Source of the DNA: Bimastos eiseni
Lineage: Eukaryota > Annelida > Clitellata > Crassiclitellata > Lumbricidae
Length of the DNA: 64,000 nucleotides
Direction: 5' to 3'
Assembly (NCBI GenBank): GCA_959347315.1
Contig: OY365808.1
Coordinates: 3,897,705 to 3,961,704, forward strand
The first letter of the stretch is position 1. Every line of letters starts with the position of its first letter. The notes beneath the pieces were generated by a model that was not told the origin of the DNA, made no database searches, and worked only from the letters and a program-made list of their open reading frames with translations. The position numbers were made by a program, and so were the translations under genes. Shown here one piece after another: positions 48,690 through 61,182 of the stretch.

Positions 48690-49605
48690 TTGCAAAAGTG
48701 AAAGTGGTTTTCGTTTTTAGCTGGAGCAAAGCTTGTAATTGTAGTTACACTTTAAGTGTGGATAGGCTGATAATTATTAGGAATTTGCTGGAACTATCGG
48801 TTCCACGCAAGACTGTTTACACACTGCTTGCTTGCGATAATTGGTCTGCTTTATCGGTAGATAATGCAAGCATTGTTAGGCGTCCAATTTTCAGTTTAAA
48901 AATATTTCTTTCTGTAAAATTTTCAGTGTTGAACAAGTTCAACATGCATGCTATTGGTTATTTCTTTGCAAATACACTTCCTTGTAAAGCCACAACATTA
49001 ATACTATGCTAAGCACTGCAGCTGTCCCATTGGCATTAGCTATGTGAAGATAGTAATTTATATTTGCAGCTGTGTTGCTGCTAAAGTGGTTCATGTATGA
49101 ACTAATTTCCTTCAAGTGCATCATGATTATTAATCTGGGACTCAGTGGTGGATGTTTTTACTTTCATCTTCAAATCCTGTCCTAACAATTACATTATTTT
49201 CACAACCTCCTGGGGCTGTGTGTTACTGTATTGGTTAGGTTCAAGACTTGCACAAGTAGGAGGTTCATTTGACTATACACATAGAGAGAGGTCATGTCAA
49301 AGTTATTTACTTATTTGCACGTATTGTAAAGATATCTGTTCACTTGGCTCTATCCAATATTTCTTCCACTGTACACCTCTTCATCACCATACATTGTAGT
49401 TGGCATGTATATTATATGTATCACTATATCCACTAGTTCTGCCTTATTTTGACTTCAATCATCAGGCTTCGAATCTTTACAATGGACCTGACAATCTCAT
49501 CTGCTGTGTGTATTATTCTTATTTCATCACCAGTAAAGTCTCCCTCCTCCTCCTCCTCCCATCTTGACACCAACCCCCCCGCACATTCAAGTTTGCTTTT
49601 CTAAT
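48690..49605. other. Intergenic sequence 3' of the TTC17-like gene
   Basis: Contains a (CTC)n patch at 49540-49560. No gene seen. Confidence 0.4.
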
Positions 49606-49609
49606 CTGT

Positions 49610-49835
49610 TGCGTTTGCAAACTTAACGCCCGTAACGCTCGGTGTGTGCTGATTGAACGGGTTCGACCCTCGTCCGAGGCGTCATTGTGTTAAGGACCTT
49701 GAGCAAGTCCTTCACACACAATTGCTCTGCAGTACAACTGCAATTGCACGTCATCGAGGCATGTGTGCACTTCTGAGAAAAAAATGTTGGAAGGGCAATA
49801 TCAAATTTCAGAAAAAATAAAAATGTCTATTGTGC
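49610..49835 (+). repeat. tRNA-derived SINE
   Basis: B box GGTTCGACCC at 49660-49669, followed by the family body (ACCTTGAGCAAGTCCTTC…AATTGCTCTGCAGTACAACTG…GGGCAATATCAAATTTCAG) and an A-rich end. The A-box region has degraded. The same family occurs at 63338 and 17480. Confidence 0.85.
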
Positions 49836-49893
49836 ACAGATTTAAAAGGGAACATTGTCACAGAAACAATGATCACACACAGTTTGAACAGTT

Positions 49894-50049
49894 ATTATTA
49901 AAATTACAGTATTTACTTTATATCATCCAGTAAGAAAATAGTAATATTATTAAAATTACAGTAATTACTTTATATCATCCAGTAAGAAAATAGTAATATT
50001 ATTAAAATTACAGTATTTACTTTATATCATCCAGTAAGAAAATAGTAAC
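49894..50049. repeat. 52-bp tandem repeat, three copies
   Basis: The unit starts ATTATTAAAATTACAGTATT and ends CAGTAAGAAAATAGTAAT. Copies differ by one or two bases. Confidence 0.95.
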
Positions 50050-52218
50050 TGCTTCCAGATTGGGCTGAATACTAGTGCATTTAGAACATAAATTAGGTAA
50101 TAAATGCAGTATGTAAGTTTTAAACGTCAGCGAGCTAAGTTAAGTTATCTGCTTCAAATCATCAGGTAACAGAACTGATTAGTTGAGTCTTCACTGCCTC
50201 TACAATACTTACTGATGAATATCGGGAATACAATTTTCAAAGTCAATAAATTATTAGAAATGTTATTGTGCCAATAAGTAAAGAATTGCGTTTGCAGTCT
50301 TGGCAACGAAAAAAGCCATCAACAGACAGCAAAAATCGGAGGAATTTCCATCAATCAATAAAACAGCATAACATATAAATAACAAGAAATTGTACTTTTA
50401 CACTAACTTAACTGTTTGAGTGTTAATCATTCTACCAAAAGTAATAATCAATATTCCCACAAAAAGTATACATAATCAGAAATATCAGTATTTAAAAATA
50501 TAATCATCAGACACATTTAAAGAAAATAGATCACTCTCTTGAATAACATTAATAATCATAGTTCCTAAAACTATTCATTTACTTCACAATGATCACAGTT
50601 AACTTGGCCGCTTGGGCGGAAGCACAAATGGCACACTAGAAAAACTGACAAATGACGATTTAATTCTAAGATACCCAAGGTTGTTAACTCATACTGTTTA
50701 TCTGTCACAAAATACAGATATTAATAGATTTGTGTTCTTCACTGCAATACCAAATCTCTCTTGGAAAAACATAAAAAGTTCAACAAGAATAAAGGCTTAA
50801 ATGTATGAATTAGTAGTCACGAGCAGGATAAAATTAATTTACAAGTAACTTAGCAAAATTAAATATGCTAAAAATAGTAGCCATTCACTAACAAGTTTGC
50901 TTTTATCTTGGATAATTTGCATACAAGCCTATTGATGATAATGGCCTGTTTCAAATGTGCAATGCATGCTTTCCTCTAATCAGTGAATAATGGTATAAAA
51001 GGCAACACTTTTCGGAAGCAAAAATCCCTGCGATGTCAGGATTATTAAGCAAAAGTTAAAAAGATAACATTATAATACAAGATTCAAATTTGCCCCCATT
51101 AATAACAATAATAAGCATCGAACATAAAAATCTTAACCTGATACCGTTTATACAAAATTACCATACAGTCTGTTCCGATTATTTAAAGCAAGCAAGGCAC
51201 ACACATTGACTAGTGAAACACGACTTAACTGAAACATTAAAGTCTTAATGTTTAGAAAGATTGTGGACTCGTTTTACTACTCTGAGTTTTATGCTACATA
51301 AAACGGTTCAACACAAGAATCTGAGAATTTGTAAGGCACTTTTTAGCATACTAGCTATTCAGAAGCACGCTCAGCTCTCAGAAATAAAATAGTATTACAT
51401 CCCCAAAGCTACTGACAAGCTATATTGGTTAGAGTACCATACAGCGACAAGAAGCTAAATATTAACTTTTACAGTACGATGACAATCTGCATGATCAATA
51501 ACTGCATGATATAAATTATAAAAATTACAAGAGTTGACAGAGTGGTCTAGAAACAGGAGTGGTAATACATGCAGTTAAAATGAATGGATTTCAGGAAGAG
51601 AAACCAGAAGGGCAATACAAGCCACAGGTATATGCTGCATCAGAAAGTATGTCCCTCCGATGCTTTGCGTTATTGAGTCCCACAGTTGTCAATTAACCGA
51701 GTCACATTGATTCACAAAACATTAAGAACGACAACAGATTTACAAAAACTGACAGGGATGCATAACACCAAGCGCACAGCTTTTTCTGCTCCCGAGCGCC
51801 TTTCTTGGAGCGAACAGCCAAACAGTTACGATGACTGTGAAGTTGTAACCCAAACTACAAATAGAGATCATACATTTCAATTGCATATTATATTTTTAAA
51901 TATATATTTTAACGCACTTTTTTAATATCATCAAATCATCTATGTTTTTATATTATCATGTGGGCACATCTGGAAATAGTTGCATGCATTATTGTACTGT
52001 AATAAGAGAAAGGGATAAAAGTAGTTGTCCCATAACTGGAAAATATTCTGCACAGCAAACATTTGTCTTAAAACGCACTTGTTTGGATCCTTTAGAAAGT
52101 CATATGTGCAGTACTTTTAGAGGTGCTATTTCTTTTAAGTGTATCGATACACACATACATACAATATGTATCGTCGGATACTTGGATGGAATCTGCATGA
52201 AAGAACTAAGAGTACTGT
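50050..52218. other. No other gene seen; probably VAMP 3' UTR and intergenic DNA
   Basis: The stretch lies immediately 3' of the minus-strand VAMP stop codon. It is A-rich on the plus strand (T-rich in a VAMP transcript), as in long neuronal 3' UTRs. I did not find a convincing polyadenylation signal that fixes the end. Confidence 0.35.
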
Positions 52219-55200
52219 TACCAACCTATGATAATGATGATGAGAATAAGCACAATTATAATCAGCAAGATCCACATCTGTTAAAAAACAAAAGAAATGC
52301 ACACAGCTAATAAAAACAGCTCATAGAAACTAGCAGAAGTAAAATACATCCCATGCTCTTCTCTTGCAACTGTGTCTCACAGCCAGACACTATCTGTAGT
52401 CTTGACATGTATCTCAAACAGACTCGTACCATGATTAATTCCAAAAACAGCTGCACACAGGCACAACACCTCCAACAGCAAATTTACAACTTAACATGGA
52501 ATAGAAAAAGTATGAGTACTATTATGATACTAAGCAGAGACCAAGTTTTAAATGGACTTATGTTGCTCTATATGGAAAACACTAACTGAACAGAAAGACA
52601 AGATAATATTAATGCTGCATCAGAATAATACGTAAAAAGGTAAACTTGGGTTAAGTAAGACAAAATAAAATAACTAATATAGCAAAATCACTCCGTAATC
52701 ATAATATGTATCGTAACATTAGGCAGAAACTTCAAGTTAAATTGTATCAGTTTGTCGAAAAAGAAGTCTGGTTGAAATCTAATAAGCTTTGTAATGTATG
52801 AGAAAGTAAAATAAGCTGTTATTGATTAAGTCATTCATACTTTCAGACAATTTCTATAACGCCTATCCGAAGCACTCCCAACTCAATCCTGGCAAAGTGA
52901 AACAGTTTTTAAATGTTTGCAGCAGGTGTAAACAGAGTCCTTTGTTAAAAAAACATGCAAATTTGATGTAATGTACTTCTTTGAAAAATAATCACCATCC
53001 CAACAAAAGCCAGGTCAAGCAGACCAGCTTATTCACTTGCCCTATACTTAAATCAAGTCCACAAATAGCCAAGATTCTCGTTTTGGCGCCAGGTTAAAAT
53101 TCTGCGAGTTCAAGCCGAAGAGCTAATACTTCCAGGAAACGAAACTGTCAATCAGAAAATTCACACATTGCCCTCTATGATATCAATGCAAATCAAACTC
53201 AGGCCACGTTCCACAAAGAAAGTAAATTTTCAACTGTTGACAGGTCATGCTTCCAGTATCTAAAACCAGAACATAAAGATTCACAGGAAGGTAAAGTATG
53301 CATGAGCGATGCTGTTAAATTTCTTGAAAAGTAGTAGAAACATTTGAGACAATAATTAATAAGTGACCTTCAGATTCTGCCACCAGAATTTTCGTTTCAA
53401 ACGGGTGGCAGTCAATTCAAATTGTCGTGCGCCTGCTTGCAGGTTTTCTGCAGACAAAGAGTAAAAATATACGTTAATAAGTTTTTCTCAATGTTAAGAT
53501 TAAAATTATCACCATTACTAAATTAATATGTCATGCAAACAAAGTCACATCTACAGGAATAAACCGAGTGTCAATTTCTAGGGAAGAACCAAGTTTGAAT
53601 TTCCTGCTGAGTCTGAGTTTTAATAGTTGAATTTTGCCGAATTCGAGTTTAGAATATTTAAAAAAGTCTCATTCACTTGATTTATATATAGCTGGGCAGT
53701 TTGCCCAACTTATATGAGTTTTGTCTTAGTTTACACTAGGAAGTAGAAACTAGTAAGTACTAAATGTGTTTTAGTTAGGTCGATTGTCATTTTGTAAATA
53801 AAAAATTCGATTTTCATTTTCAAAACAGAAAATTGGAAAGATTAAAACTCGGACCCATCGTTTGTCTGAGTCCGAGTTTCATCCCTATCAATTTCCTGAC
53901 GAGTACCGAATATCACAAATGAGTATCAAATATTTTAAAAAGTCGCATTCTCTTGGTATACAAGACCAACATAAAACTTTAAATAAATGTATGAATTTAT
54001 TTGTTTCCTAAATTTCCAATTTTTCAATGTGAAAGTGATAAAGTGATTAAAAAATGAAATGTGATTATCATTTTTCTTAATAAAAAATCAGATTTTCCTT
54101 TCATGACAGAAAGTAATAGAAATTCCAATTTTTGTCTCACAAGCAAACTTTCATTAATACTCGGACCCTTTTTTTGTCTGAGCCCGAGTAATGCCGAGTA
54201 CAGCCTAGTGGAGTATCTGAGCCGAGTTTTGATTAGTCCTTAAAGTCACACAGGAATGTGAATATGAAGTGAATACGTCATATTGCAAATGAAGTTAATG
54301 TGGACTCCAGATGTTTTCTATACAGACTCACATATGGATACTTCAGTGAGTCATTGAAACAGATGTTATGGACATTATGTAAAATAGAATATAGGTATCA
54401 CCGCAGTACATTTTCCACTGCAAATGTTACAGGCAATTGCTTGAATTACAAGCTTATAGTTAAATATAATTATAATAAAAATGCAATATTTGTGTTTTAA
54501 CTAAACAGTGTTTTAACTAAACAAGGGAAACAAATAAAAACAGAACAGCTCACTATACAAACAGTTTGACCATGGTCTTCAGTGAGAAAATATGTAAACA
54601 GCTCAAGCAATGCATAAGATGAATTCTAAATATACTTAGCGTCGGTTGGTCGGACCTTGCGAGCACAAGTCTCAAAAATTTCTCTGCGCCAGTTTCAATT
54701 AACAGTTATCCAAGGAGAAAATAGTGCTTAGATAACCAGAAGCTTTTCACTAGCAGCCCCCACAAACACAAAAAAGAGACCAACTGAGCCAAATCCCAAG
54801 CCGATAGTAGACATCATGTTTTGGAGATTTTGGACTATATCACAATGCAGAAGAGCAGCACTTGGCATAGCCAACACATGAAGTACATACAGATGGCAGA
54901 AGCTGCTAACTGCAAGCATCTTTGTGCCATTAGGTCTGTATAAAAGGAGGAATGATCTGCAAAAACTGTTTCACTTTGCCAGGATTGAGTTGGGAGCGCT
55001 TTGGAAAGGCATTATAGAAATTGTCTGAAAGTATGAATGACTTAGGCAAGAGATTCTGGGGCACTCTCTATGTTCATCAAAGTTATGGAAACTCTCTATC
55101 ATTCATAGAGAGCTACTGTTATACAGACTCTGTTGTCTATGCCAAATGGAGCCTTGACCTTGCTAAGATCCAACCCAGACTCATAAACGACATATTAAGC

Positions 55201-58200
55201 CTAAAGAGTCTACCAGTGATGAAAGAGACCATGAAAACAATTACAACTGTAATCAGTAACTTCCATTGTGCCGGTGTCTATAACACACGCACTGAAGGCA
55301 CATAAAAACCAAAGTCGCAATCAGGTCAATATCCAGAATATAAGACGGCAATACTGTCAAATACACTCGAAAGCAATGGAAAATAAGAGAATTGAAAAAT
55401 ATGTGTTAACACATTGGCCGCCTCGTACATTATTACCGCTATGCCAAGCCATAAACGCAAAATTTTCACTGTATGACATGTAGTGAAATAAACATCTGTT
55501 TGCTTTGTTTTCGTAAAAGGAACTCAAAGGAACATGTAAAACATACTCCAGCAGTTTCTCTGCTATTTTACATTATGCATACTCTCATTTACACATTCAC
55601 GTAGGTGTGAAACTACTCGAAAGTTTACTACACAGAAAGCCGGTTTTGCCATCAATGTCTTGAAGAAGTTGGCTATTACAACATCAATTGGCTATGACTT
55701 TTCAGACAGTCCTAAAGTGGTGTTTATACCTAGAATGCCATGTAAATGGAATGTCTAGAGGAGGTTCATATGTAGGAATTATATTTATCCATTCATTCTG
55801 AGGTGTTGTCGCGACATGACAGCTACCAATGATTGAATATATACCTCATTCGGCTAACTCACATCCGCTGCCTCTGATATTGGATTTGCGCCACATAATT
55901 ATGTGTTTGCTATCATCTCTGGGCTGCTAGGCCTATAATCCCAATCTACTATCGTCACAGTCAAAATCGCCATTATTAGACGAATCCAGATAATTTACTA
56001 ACTGCAAAACCACGGTGCCGCTCATTTTTGCTTCGCCATTTTTCAAAACGTTGTTATATTTACTCCATGCAACAAGAAGTTAGTCCTCAAGGAAATATAA
56101 TATTTGTTTTCACTAATTTAAACTAAGTAAACAATATTTGTTTTAACCAATTTCAACTAAGTAAACATCTGGTCGTAACAATGAGCCACAATAATAATTA
56201 ATTTTGCGGCAGAGTACGCATTTTCATCATTTACAGTAACTACGAGTTAACTCGTAGGTGGCGCATGGCGGACACAGTTTGACTACGAGTTAACTCGTAG
56301 GTGGCGGTCAATGCGTTAAGACAGGGAAGTAAGTTGAGCAAAAATCGACACACAGATGCATTGAATATTGCAATACTATAAAAATGAATATCAATAATGT
56401 TTTACTATTTTTATTATCAACATTACCTGCCCGGCCATCCAAGTCGGTCAACTTCTCATCCCTCTGAATAACTTTCTCCACGTTAACTCGCATTATATCG
56501 ACAATCTGCCAGAAACAACAGAAGCATTCAACTTAGCCAGTAACAAAGTGTTGTTATATAAAATTTTTTACAAAGTACTAACAGCAAATAAACTCATTCC
56601 CAGGAAAAAATGTTAAAAGAAATAAAAATTGAGCTCTACAAGATAAAGAACTTTTTTAAACGCTTTAATGACAAGCATTAACCGATAAATCAAATTACGG
56701 CTTGTCCTTCAAGTTCACACATAATATACTATATATATATATATATATTATGGTGATATTATAGTGATGCAATACTAGAGTCCGGCAAAGGACTCGAGTC
56801 TGACTCGAGACCGTCTTTCGAAGGTCTCGGACTCTGAATGACATGACTCGGACTCTTTAAGTCCTTGACTCGAATTTTTACTCGGTGACTCTATTTCCGA
56901 ATCACGATTTTGGGATTTTGTCTCACTGCAGAAATTACGCGTGCTCACTGCTTACTTACTTAAAATGGCTATCATTCTAACCTAGATTGTATTTAGATCT
57001 GTGTGTTTGTGGTGCATATACTGCATAACGCTGCATTGGAGGGTGAGGTATAGGTGGTGTGTGGAGCCATGATAGCTGTAGGGCCAGCCCCCTGAGACTG
57101 GAAGTGATCATTGCTCTGATCTGTATTGGGCAGCGGTCGGGCTCTTTCTAATTATAGCTGTGACCGTTGTTCCCTCCCCTCCCATCCCATGTGCCTCCAT
57201 ATAATCATTGCCATGGTAATAGGCTAAGTGTGCCTTCCGTGTTTGGTTGTGGGTGGGGTATTATTGAGGTGCTATAAACAGAGATAAGGGACAATGGGGC
57301 CCTGTGTTTCAGTGCCCACATTCCACAATAAAGACAGCTTTTGGGCTCATGAAATGTAATTTGGATAAAGTAAAGTAACTCTTGATAAATTGTACTATTA
57401 ATTTTGACACTCTATGTTAATTCCTTGTGCTATATAACATGATATTGAACTGTCAGTTTTCATCAAGACCTTTTATTGTGTGTTTTCATGTACCGTGACT
57501 TGGACATTTGGGACTCGGACTCTAGCAACTCTGGACTCGACTTGGCTTAGGTGGACTCGATTACATCACTGATATATATACACACAAAATATCAAGTTAT
57601 ACAAAGAGTGAATATTAAAACCAGTCAATTTCTTACTAAAATCAAATGAAGCTGGAATCCAAGTTGATAATCATGAAGTCATAATTCATGTTCTCATAAT
57701 ACAAATAATAAGAAGAATCCAGTGTAATTAAATGAAAATTTCAGTAAATATCACAGCATGCCTCAGTGACTTCATCGTTCGTCTGCTTAAGTTTCTGCGA
57801 CGAATACTGTGTAGAGTTTCTTAGCGGACTGGAACTTGAAGCCCTGAACATTCAAACACCACAGAAACATCAAACCGCAAAAACGAACTTCCTAGCTTTA
57901 ACTAAAGCACTGGTCAAGTGTACACAATTAGGCCAACTCGAGACCTGTAGAAAAATGGTGGTGAGACTGCACAGCAAATCTCCCTTAAGTAACTAATTGG
58001 ATGGCAAATGGATGGCAAGTTTGCTCTAATCTAAGACCTGCTGGAAAAAGGCATTCAGGCATTATGTTGTTTTACATAAAAAGGAACTTTGTAGATCTTT
58101 GTAGATAACAAGGAGACTCAGGGTACACATAAAGGCGTGTAAAAAGGAAACTGGCTAGACAGTTTGGCATAAATCTCAATTGTCTCCAACAAGCTTCAGA

Positions 58201-58482
58201 TCATCTGACGAAGCGTATTTCGACAAGAAACAAATTCTGCTAATATTCTCATATGTATTTCTGAAAACTAAAAGAACAAGTTAGATGTGCGGACGCCGCA
58301 GAACTCTATTCTCTCTAGTCAGAGGTGACCATATTGATTATACGCAATCCACTGCAAACGTCAGAAACACGAACTTTACATGAAGCTTCTACGTGCACGA
58401 TAGTAGCAATAATCGTTCTGTAAATCTGTAATGGTCATGTGTTCATTAAATGCAAATAAAGCATTCCTACTTACTTATCCAT
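52219..58482 (-). CDS. Synaptobrevin/VAMP (R-SNARE), five coding exons, 102 residues
   Basis: R-SNARE on vesicle membranes that pairs with syntaxin and SNAP-25-type partners to drive fusion. Exons from 5' to 3': 58482-58475 (ATGGATAA), 57843-57762, 56505-56427, 53447-53368, 52278-52219. Phases agree at every joint and total 309 nt. The SNARE motif starts [12 protein letters not shown] and continues [19 protein letters not shown], with the ionic-layer Arg at residue 45. It then reads [10 protein letters not shown]…[12 protein letters not shown] (membrane-proximal Trp78-Trp79). Residues 84-102 are the tail anchor, starting MWILLIII. Splice sites are normal (TTTCTGGCAG|, TTTGTCTGCAG|, TTTTTTAACAG|; donors GTAATG, GTCACT, GTAAGT) except intron 2, whose donor reads GAG|GCATGC. 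VAMP1/2/3-like genes are usually 100-120 residues, and an almost empty first coding exon is usual. Exon 1 is the least certain: an in-frame ATG at 57851 could start the protein instead. The proline-rich N-terminus of vertebrate VAMP2 is absent. Confidence 0.88.
52829..52911 (+). repeat. Inverted-repeat arm 1 in VAMP intron 4
   Basis: AAGTCATTCATACTTTCAGA through CAATCCTGGCAAAGTGAAAC is about 93% identical to the complement of 54967-55049. It belongs to the GCTCCCAACT SINE-like repeats. Confidence 0.85.
53571..53895. mobile_element. Small hAT-like TIR element in VAMP intron 3
   Basis: The 8-bp repeat TCAATTTC (53571-53578 and 53888-53895) flanks 53579-53887. The ends are TAGGGAAGAACC and the complement of GAGTTTCATCCCTA, an imperfect match. 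Internal CCGAGT/GAGTCCGAG motifs occur near both ends. Confidence 0.6.
53896..54240. repeat. Diverged tandem relative of the preceding element
   Basis: Parallel landmarks in the same order: TTTCCTGACGAGTACCGAAT, AAATATTTTAAAAAGTCGCA, ACTCGGACCC and GTCTGAGCCCGAG, versus TTTCCTGCTGAGTCTGAG, GAATATTTAAAAAAGTCTCA, ACTCGGACCC and GTCTGAGTCCGAG. Two related copies lie end to end. Confidence 0.6.
54967..55049 (-). repeat. Inverted-repeat arm 2 in VAMP intron 3
   Basis: Reverse complement of 52829-52911. The two arms bracket VAMP exon 4 (53368-53447). Confidence 0.85.
55406..56319. mobile_element. piggyBac-like TTAA element in VAMP intron 3
   Basis: TTAA at both edges (55406-55409 and 56316-56319). 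The inverted ends CACATTGGCCGCC and CGCATTGACCGCC match at 11 of 13 positions. The right end contains two 18-bp perfect palindromes CTACGAGTTAACTCGTAG (56240-56257 and 56283-56300), each followed by GTGGCG. A ~50-bp duplicated segment (AATATTTGTTTT…AACTAAGTAAACA) lies at 56098-56166. There is no transposase ORF. The TTAA duplication points to piggyBac-type transposition. Confidence 0.7.
56763..57570. mobile_element. hAT-like TIR element in VAMP intron 2, ~808 bp
   Basis: The ends AGTGATGCAAT and the complement of ATTACATCACT match at 10 of 11 positions. The flanking 8-mers are GATATTAT and GATATATA, similar but not identical. Both subterminal regions are packed with GACTCG/CGGACTC motifs. No ORF. 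Confidence 0.7.
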
Positions 58483-58489
58483 TAGCTCG

Positions 58490-59059
58490 CTAAGTTTCAA
58501 AACAAAGGTCACAATATGAACGTTTTGTCAGAAGATCAAGGCGTCGTGGAAAATTGATTTTCTTTGATTAGACCTGTTTTCAATCACTGTTATCATAACC
58601 TGAAATTATCTTAATAATAAGCAAACCTACAGCTAGACTTACATCTTAGGCTATTGCTGGCAAACTTTGCCGTATAACGCAAATTTGTAACACAATTTAA
58701 AGCCACCACGAGAAATTCGAGAAACAACGTATTTCTTTCAAAGAGGTATATTATTGACAAGAGTCCTCACGACAAAATGACGATTCTGACGTAATCGTGG
58801 GGACAGTGCGCCATTTGCGGAGAAAATTAAAATTCAAAAGGCCAATTTTGTATGAACATAGTCAGAGACCTACACACCAAATTTCTATAGCGCGACTAGA
58901 TATGAAAAACAGGCACCAGCGTTACAGTATCTTGTCTGAGGCATTGATCAGATATAAAAAAAGATGAACAATGCATGATAATGATTGACAGAGAGAGTAA
59001 AAGGGTGACAACATGGTAAGCCTAATTGTAAGCTATATAGGCCTAGTTATATAATATCT
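58490..59059. other. VAMP 5' flank
   Basis: Probable promoter side of VAMP. A TGACGTAA CRE-like site lies at 58788-58795 and GCGCCATTT at 58808. A splice-acceptor-like sequence (TTTGTTTTGAAACTTAG) directly before the first coding exon suggests a further untranslated exon upstream. Confidence 0.35.
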
Positions 59060-59067
59060 AGATTTTT

Positions 59068-59943
59068 TCAGTGATGTATGGTCTCGAGACAGTGTCTCGG
59101 TCTCGAGATGTCTCGAGACAGTTTTTTAGTGTCTCGGTCTCGGAAGCCTGCTGTCTCGGTCTCGGTCTCGAGGTTAGTGTGAAGTGAAGTGAAAGTCTTG
59201 TTCTGTCTGGAACAAGCAGTCTCGATGAGTTTCGCGTGAACTGTCTCAAAATCTTGCGCTAGAAACTGAAACTGCAATCTACGAGAAATGGTAATTCTGG
59301 TTAACGCGCGAGTCACATGGTACTGAAATCAATTCAATTGTCTTAAAGTGGAAAATATCTGAGGGAGAACATGAAATTGGGAAGTTTGCGTTTACGCAAT
59401 TTGAAGTTAGGTATATTTACAAACAATAGCTATTGGCTATTGGGTTGTCATTGATGTAAAACCACCACAACCGAAACGATCGAAACAACTTCGAGTTTCT
59501 CACGGTGAGTATAAGGATATGCGCAACTTTTTAATTTCGTTTGGTATTAGGTATCGAATTTGCTTGTTTATAATCGTCTATAAGATTTTAGACATGTTTA
59601 CAAAGGCTTTCTTTATGCTATTCAGAAGATATGCCGACGAAAAGATATCGAAAAAGATAAAACGCGGAAATATAAAAACTGTTCTCAGGAATTGGTACTA
59701 CATACATTATAAGTTTCAAATTGAAATTGCACAGGAACATTATTCCCGAAAACTGATACTTTAGTATTTCACAGCATTTTGTATAAGATCACTTGTCTTT
59801 TACTGTCTGGTACTGTCTCGTACTGTCTTGAGCCAAGTGTCTCGGTCTCGGTCTTGGTACCTCACTGTCTCGGTCTCGGTCTCGGCACCTCACTGTCTCG
59901 GTGTCCTCTTGGTCTTGAAGTTTGAAGTCTTGCATACATCACT
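59068..59943. mobile_element. hAT-like element with GTCTCG arrays, 876 bp
   Basis: Inverted ends AGTGATGTATG and CATACATCACT, with an exact 8-bp repeat AGATTTTT outside them (59060-59067 and 59944-59951). Both subterminal regions carry many GTCTCGGTCTCG units. An internal 81-codon frame (59519-59764) has no transposase motif. Confidence 0.8.
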
Positions 59944-60796
59944 AGATTTTTACAGCGCTAGGCAAGGTAAGCCAAACAAATCGATAGGCAGATGAGGTCA
60001 ATTAATGGATTAAACATGTCGAGCACATAGGCGCCGACTTTTTGTTCTGACTAGGCCTACAGAGTCAAACTTATCCCCAAAATGTAAAACGTTCCCTGTG
60101 CGTCACAGCCACGTTTAAGACGCGCATGGCGCAATCGTTACAACTGTTAAACTGACAAGACTAGTAGTAGCACACTACTTACTCACTTAAGGTTGATTTT
60201 TGTATAAATAGACCTCCATAGTCTTTTATATCATGATTGACTATAAATAATCTGAATATATAATTAGTTATCCTAGGTATTCCCTTCCCAACTTTCGCCA
60301 TAAACTGCATATATACCTCTATTGTAAAAATTACTTGCGATAAGCGATACCAGCCTTATCAGCTGGCTGCTCTGTCCCTCTTGCACTTCTGATAACCGAA
60401 CATTGACATCTTCTGGGCTACACTTTTGATTACTCTATGTTTCTACCCGCGCTCGTGAGTAAGCTGATGCCCTGCGCTTGCTTTCGAGTGACGTATCAAC
60501 AGTTTGAAGATAAAGATTATTAGCTTCAGAGCAGCGTTGCTACACCTTAGGTATCTGGCACCTGCATGGTCATGTTCTCCAAGATATTGTTAATAATTAG
60601 TCTTTTAAAAATTTCATCTGGGACTAGTCAGTTTGCTTAGGCTATTCAGTGTCCGTATAATTCATTTATTTTCATGTCCATGTTACTATGAGAATAACTA
60701 ATCAACCGCGTAATTAATTAGTTAGGTAATTAATTTCCTTATGGCTATTTTCCTATCTTAGTTTTCCCTCTGCCCATTATATATTAGTCCCTAGGG

Positions 60797-61054
60797 GTGA
60801 CCGTTCATTTCGTCGCAGATCATTTCGTCGCAGATCATTTCGTCGCAATTCATTTCGTCGCATATTGGTTAGGGTCAGGTTAAGCATCGTACGTGAGGGT
60901 CGGTTAAGATCAGGTTATGCGTGGTGAGGGTCAGGGTATGCGTGGTGAGGGTCGTTTAGGGTCAGGGTTAGCGTGGTATTTAAAATGCGACATAATCATA
61001 TGCGACAAAATGATCTGCGACGAAATGATCTGCGACGAAATGAATGGGAACCGT
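60797..61054. mobile_element. Short TIR transposon, copy 2 of the TTCATTTCGTCGCA family
   Basis: An 8-bp repeat CCCTAGGG (60789-60796 and 61055-61062) flanks ends GTGACCGTTCATTTCGTCGC and the complement of the right end (ACGGTTCCCATTCATTTCGT). The arms contain three to four 17-bp TCATTTCGTCGCAGATC repeats. The centre has GGTTAGGGTCAGGTTA-type repeats, as in copy 1 at 22.05 kb. Confidence 0.8.
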
Positions 61055-61182
61055 CCCTAGGGCCTAGGCCTGCTCGCTTTTTTCTCGTCAATTTCATTCT
61101 TGTTTATTTTCATTTTTCCAATTAGGATTTCTTCTTCTTCAAACAATTTTTAACCTACTCGTCATCTTGCCGACTACATTTT

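Noticed and set aside
54728..54919. Hydrophobic minus-strand frame as the VAMP transmembrane exon
   Set aside because: It does not follow the NLK junction and lies on the wrong side of exon 4. The real anchor exon is at 52278-52219.
55021..55305. 94-codon plus-strand frame
   Set aside because: It overlaps the inverted-repeat arm and VAMP intron 3, and has no recognisable domain.
59519..59764. 81-codon frame as a gene
   Set aside because: It lies wholly inside the GTCTCG-array transposon, and the corresponding part of the second copy at 61.7 kb is broken by stops and frameshifts.
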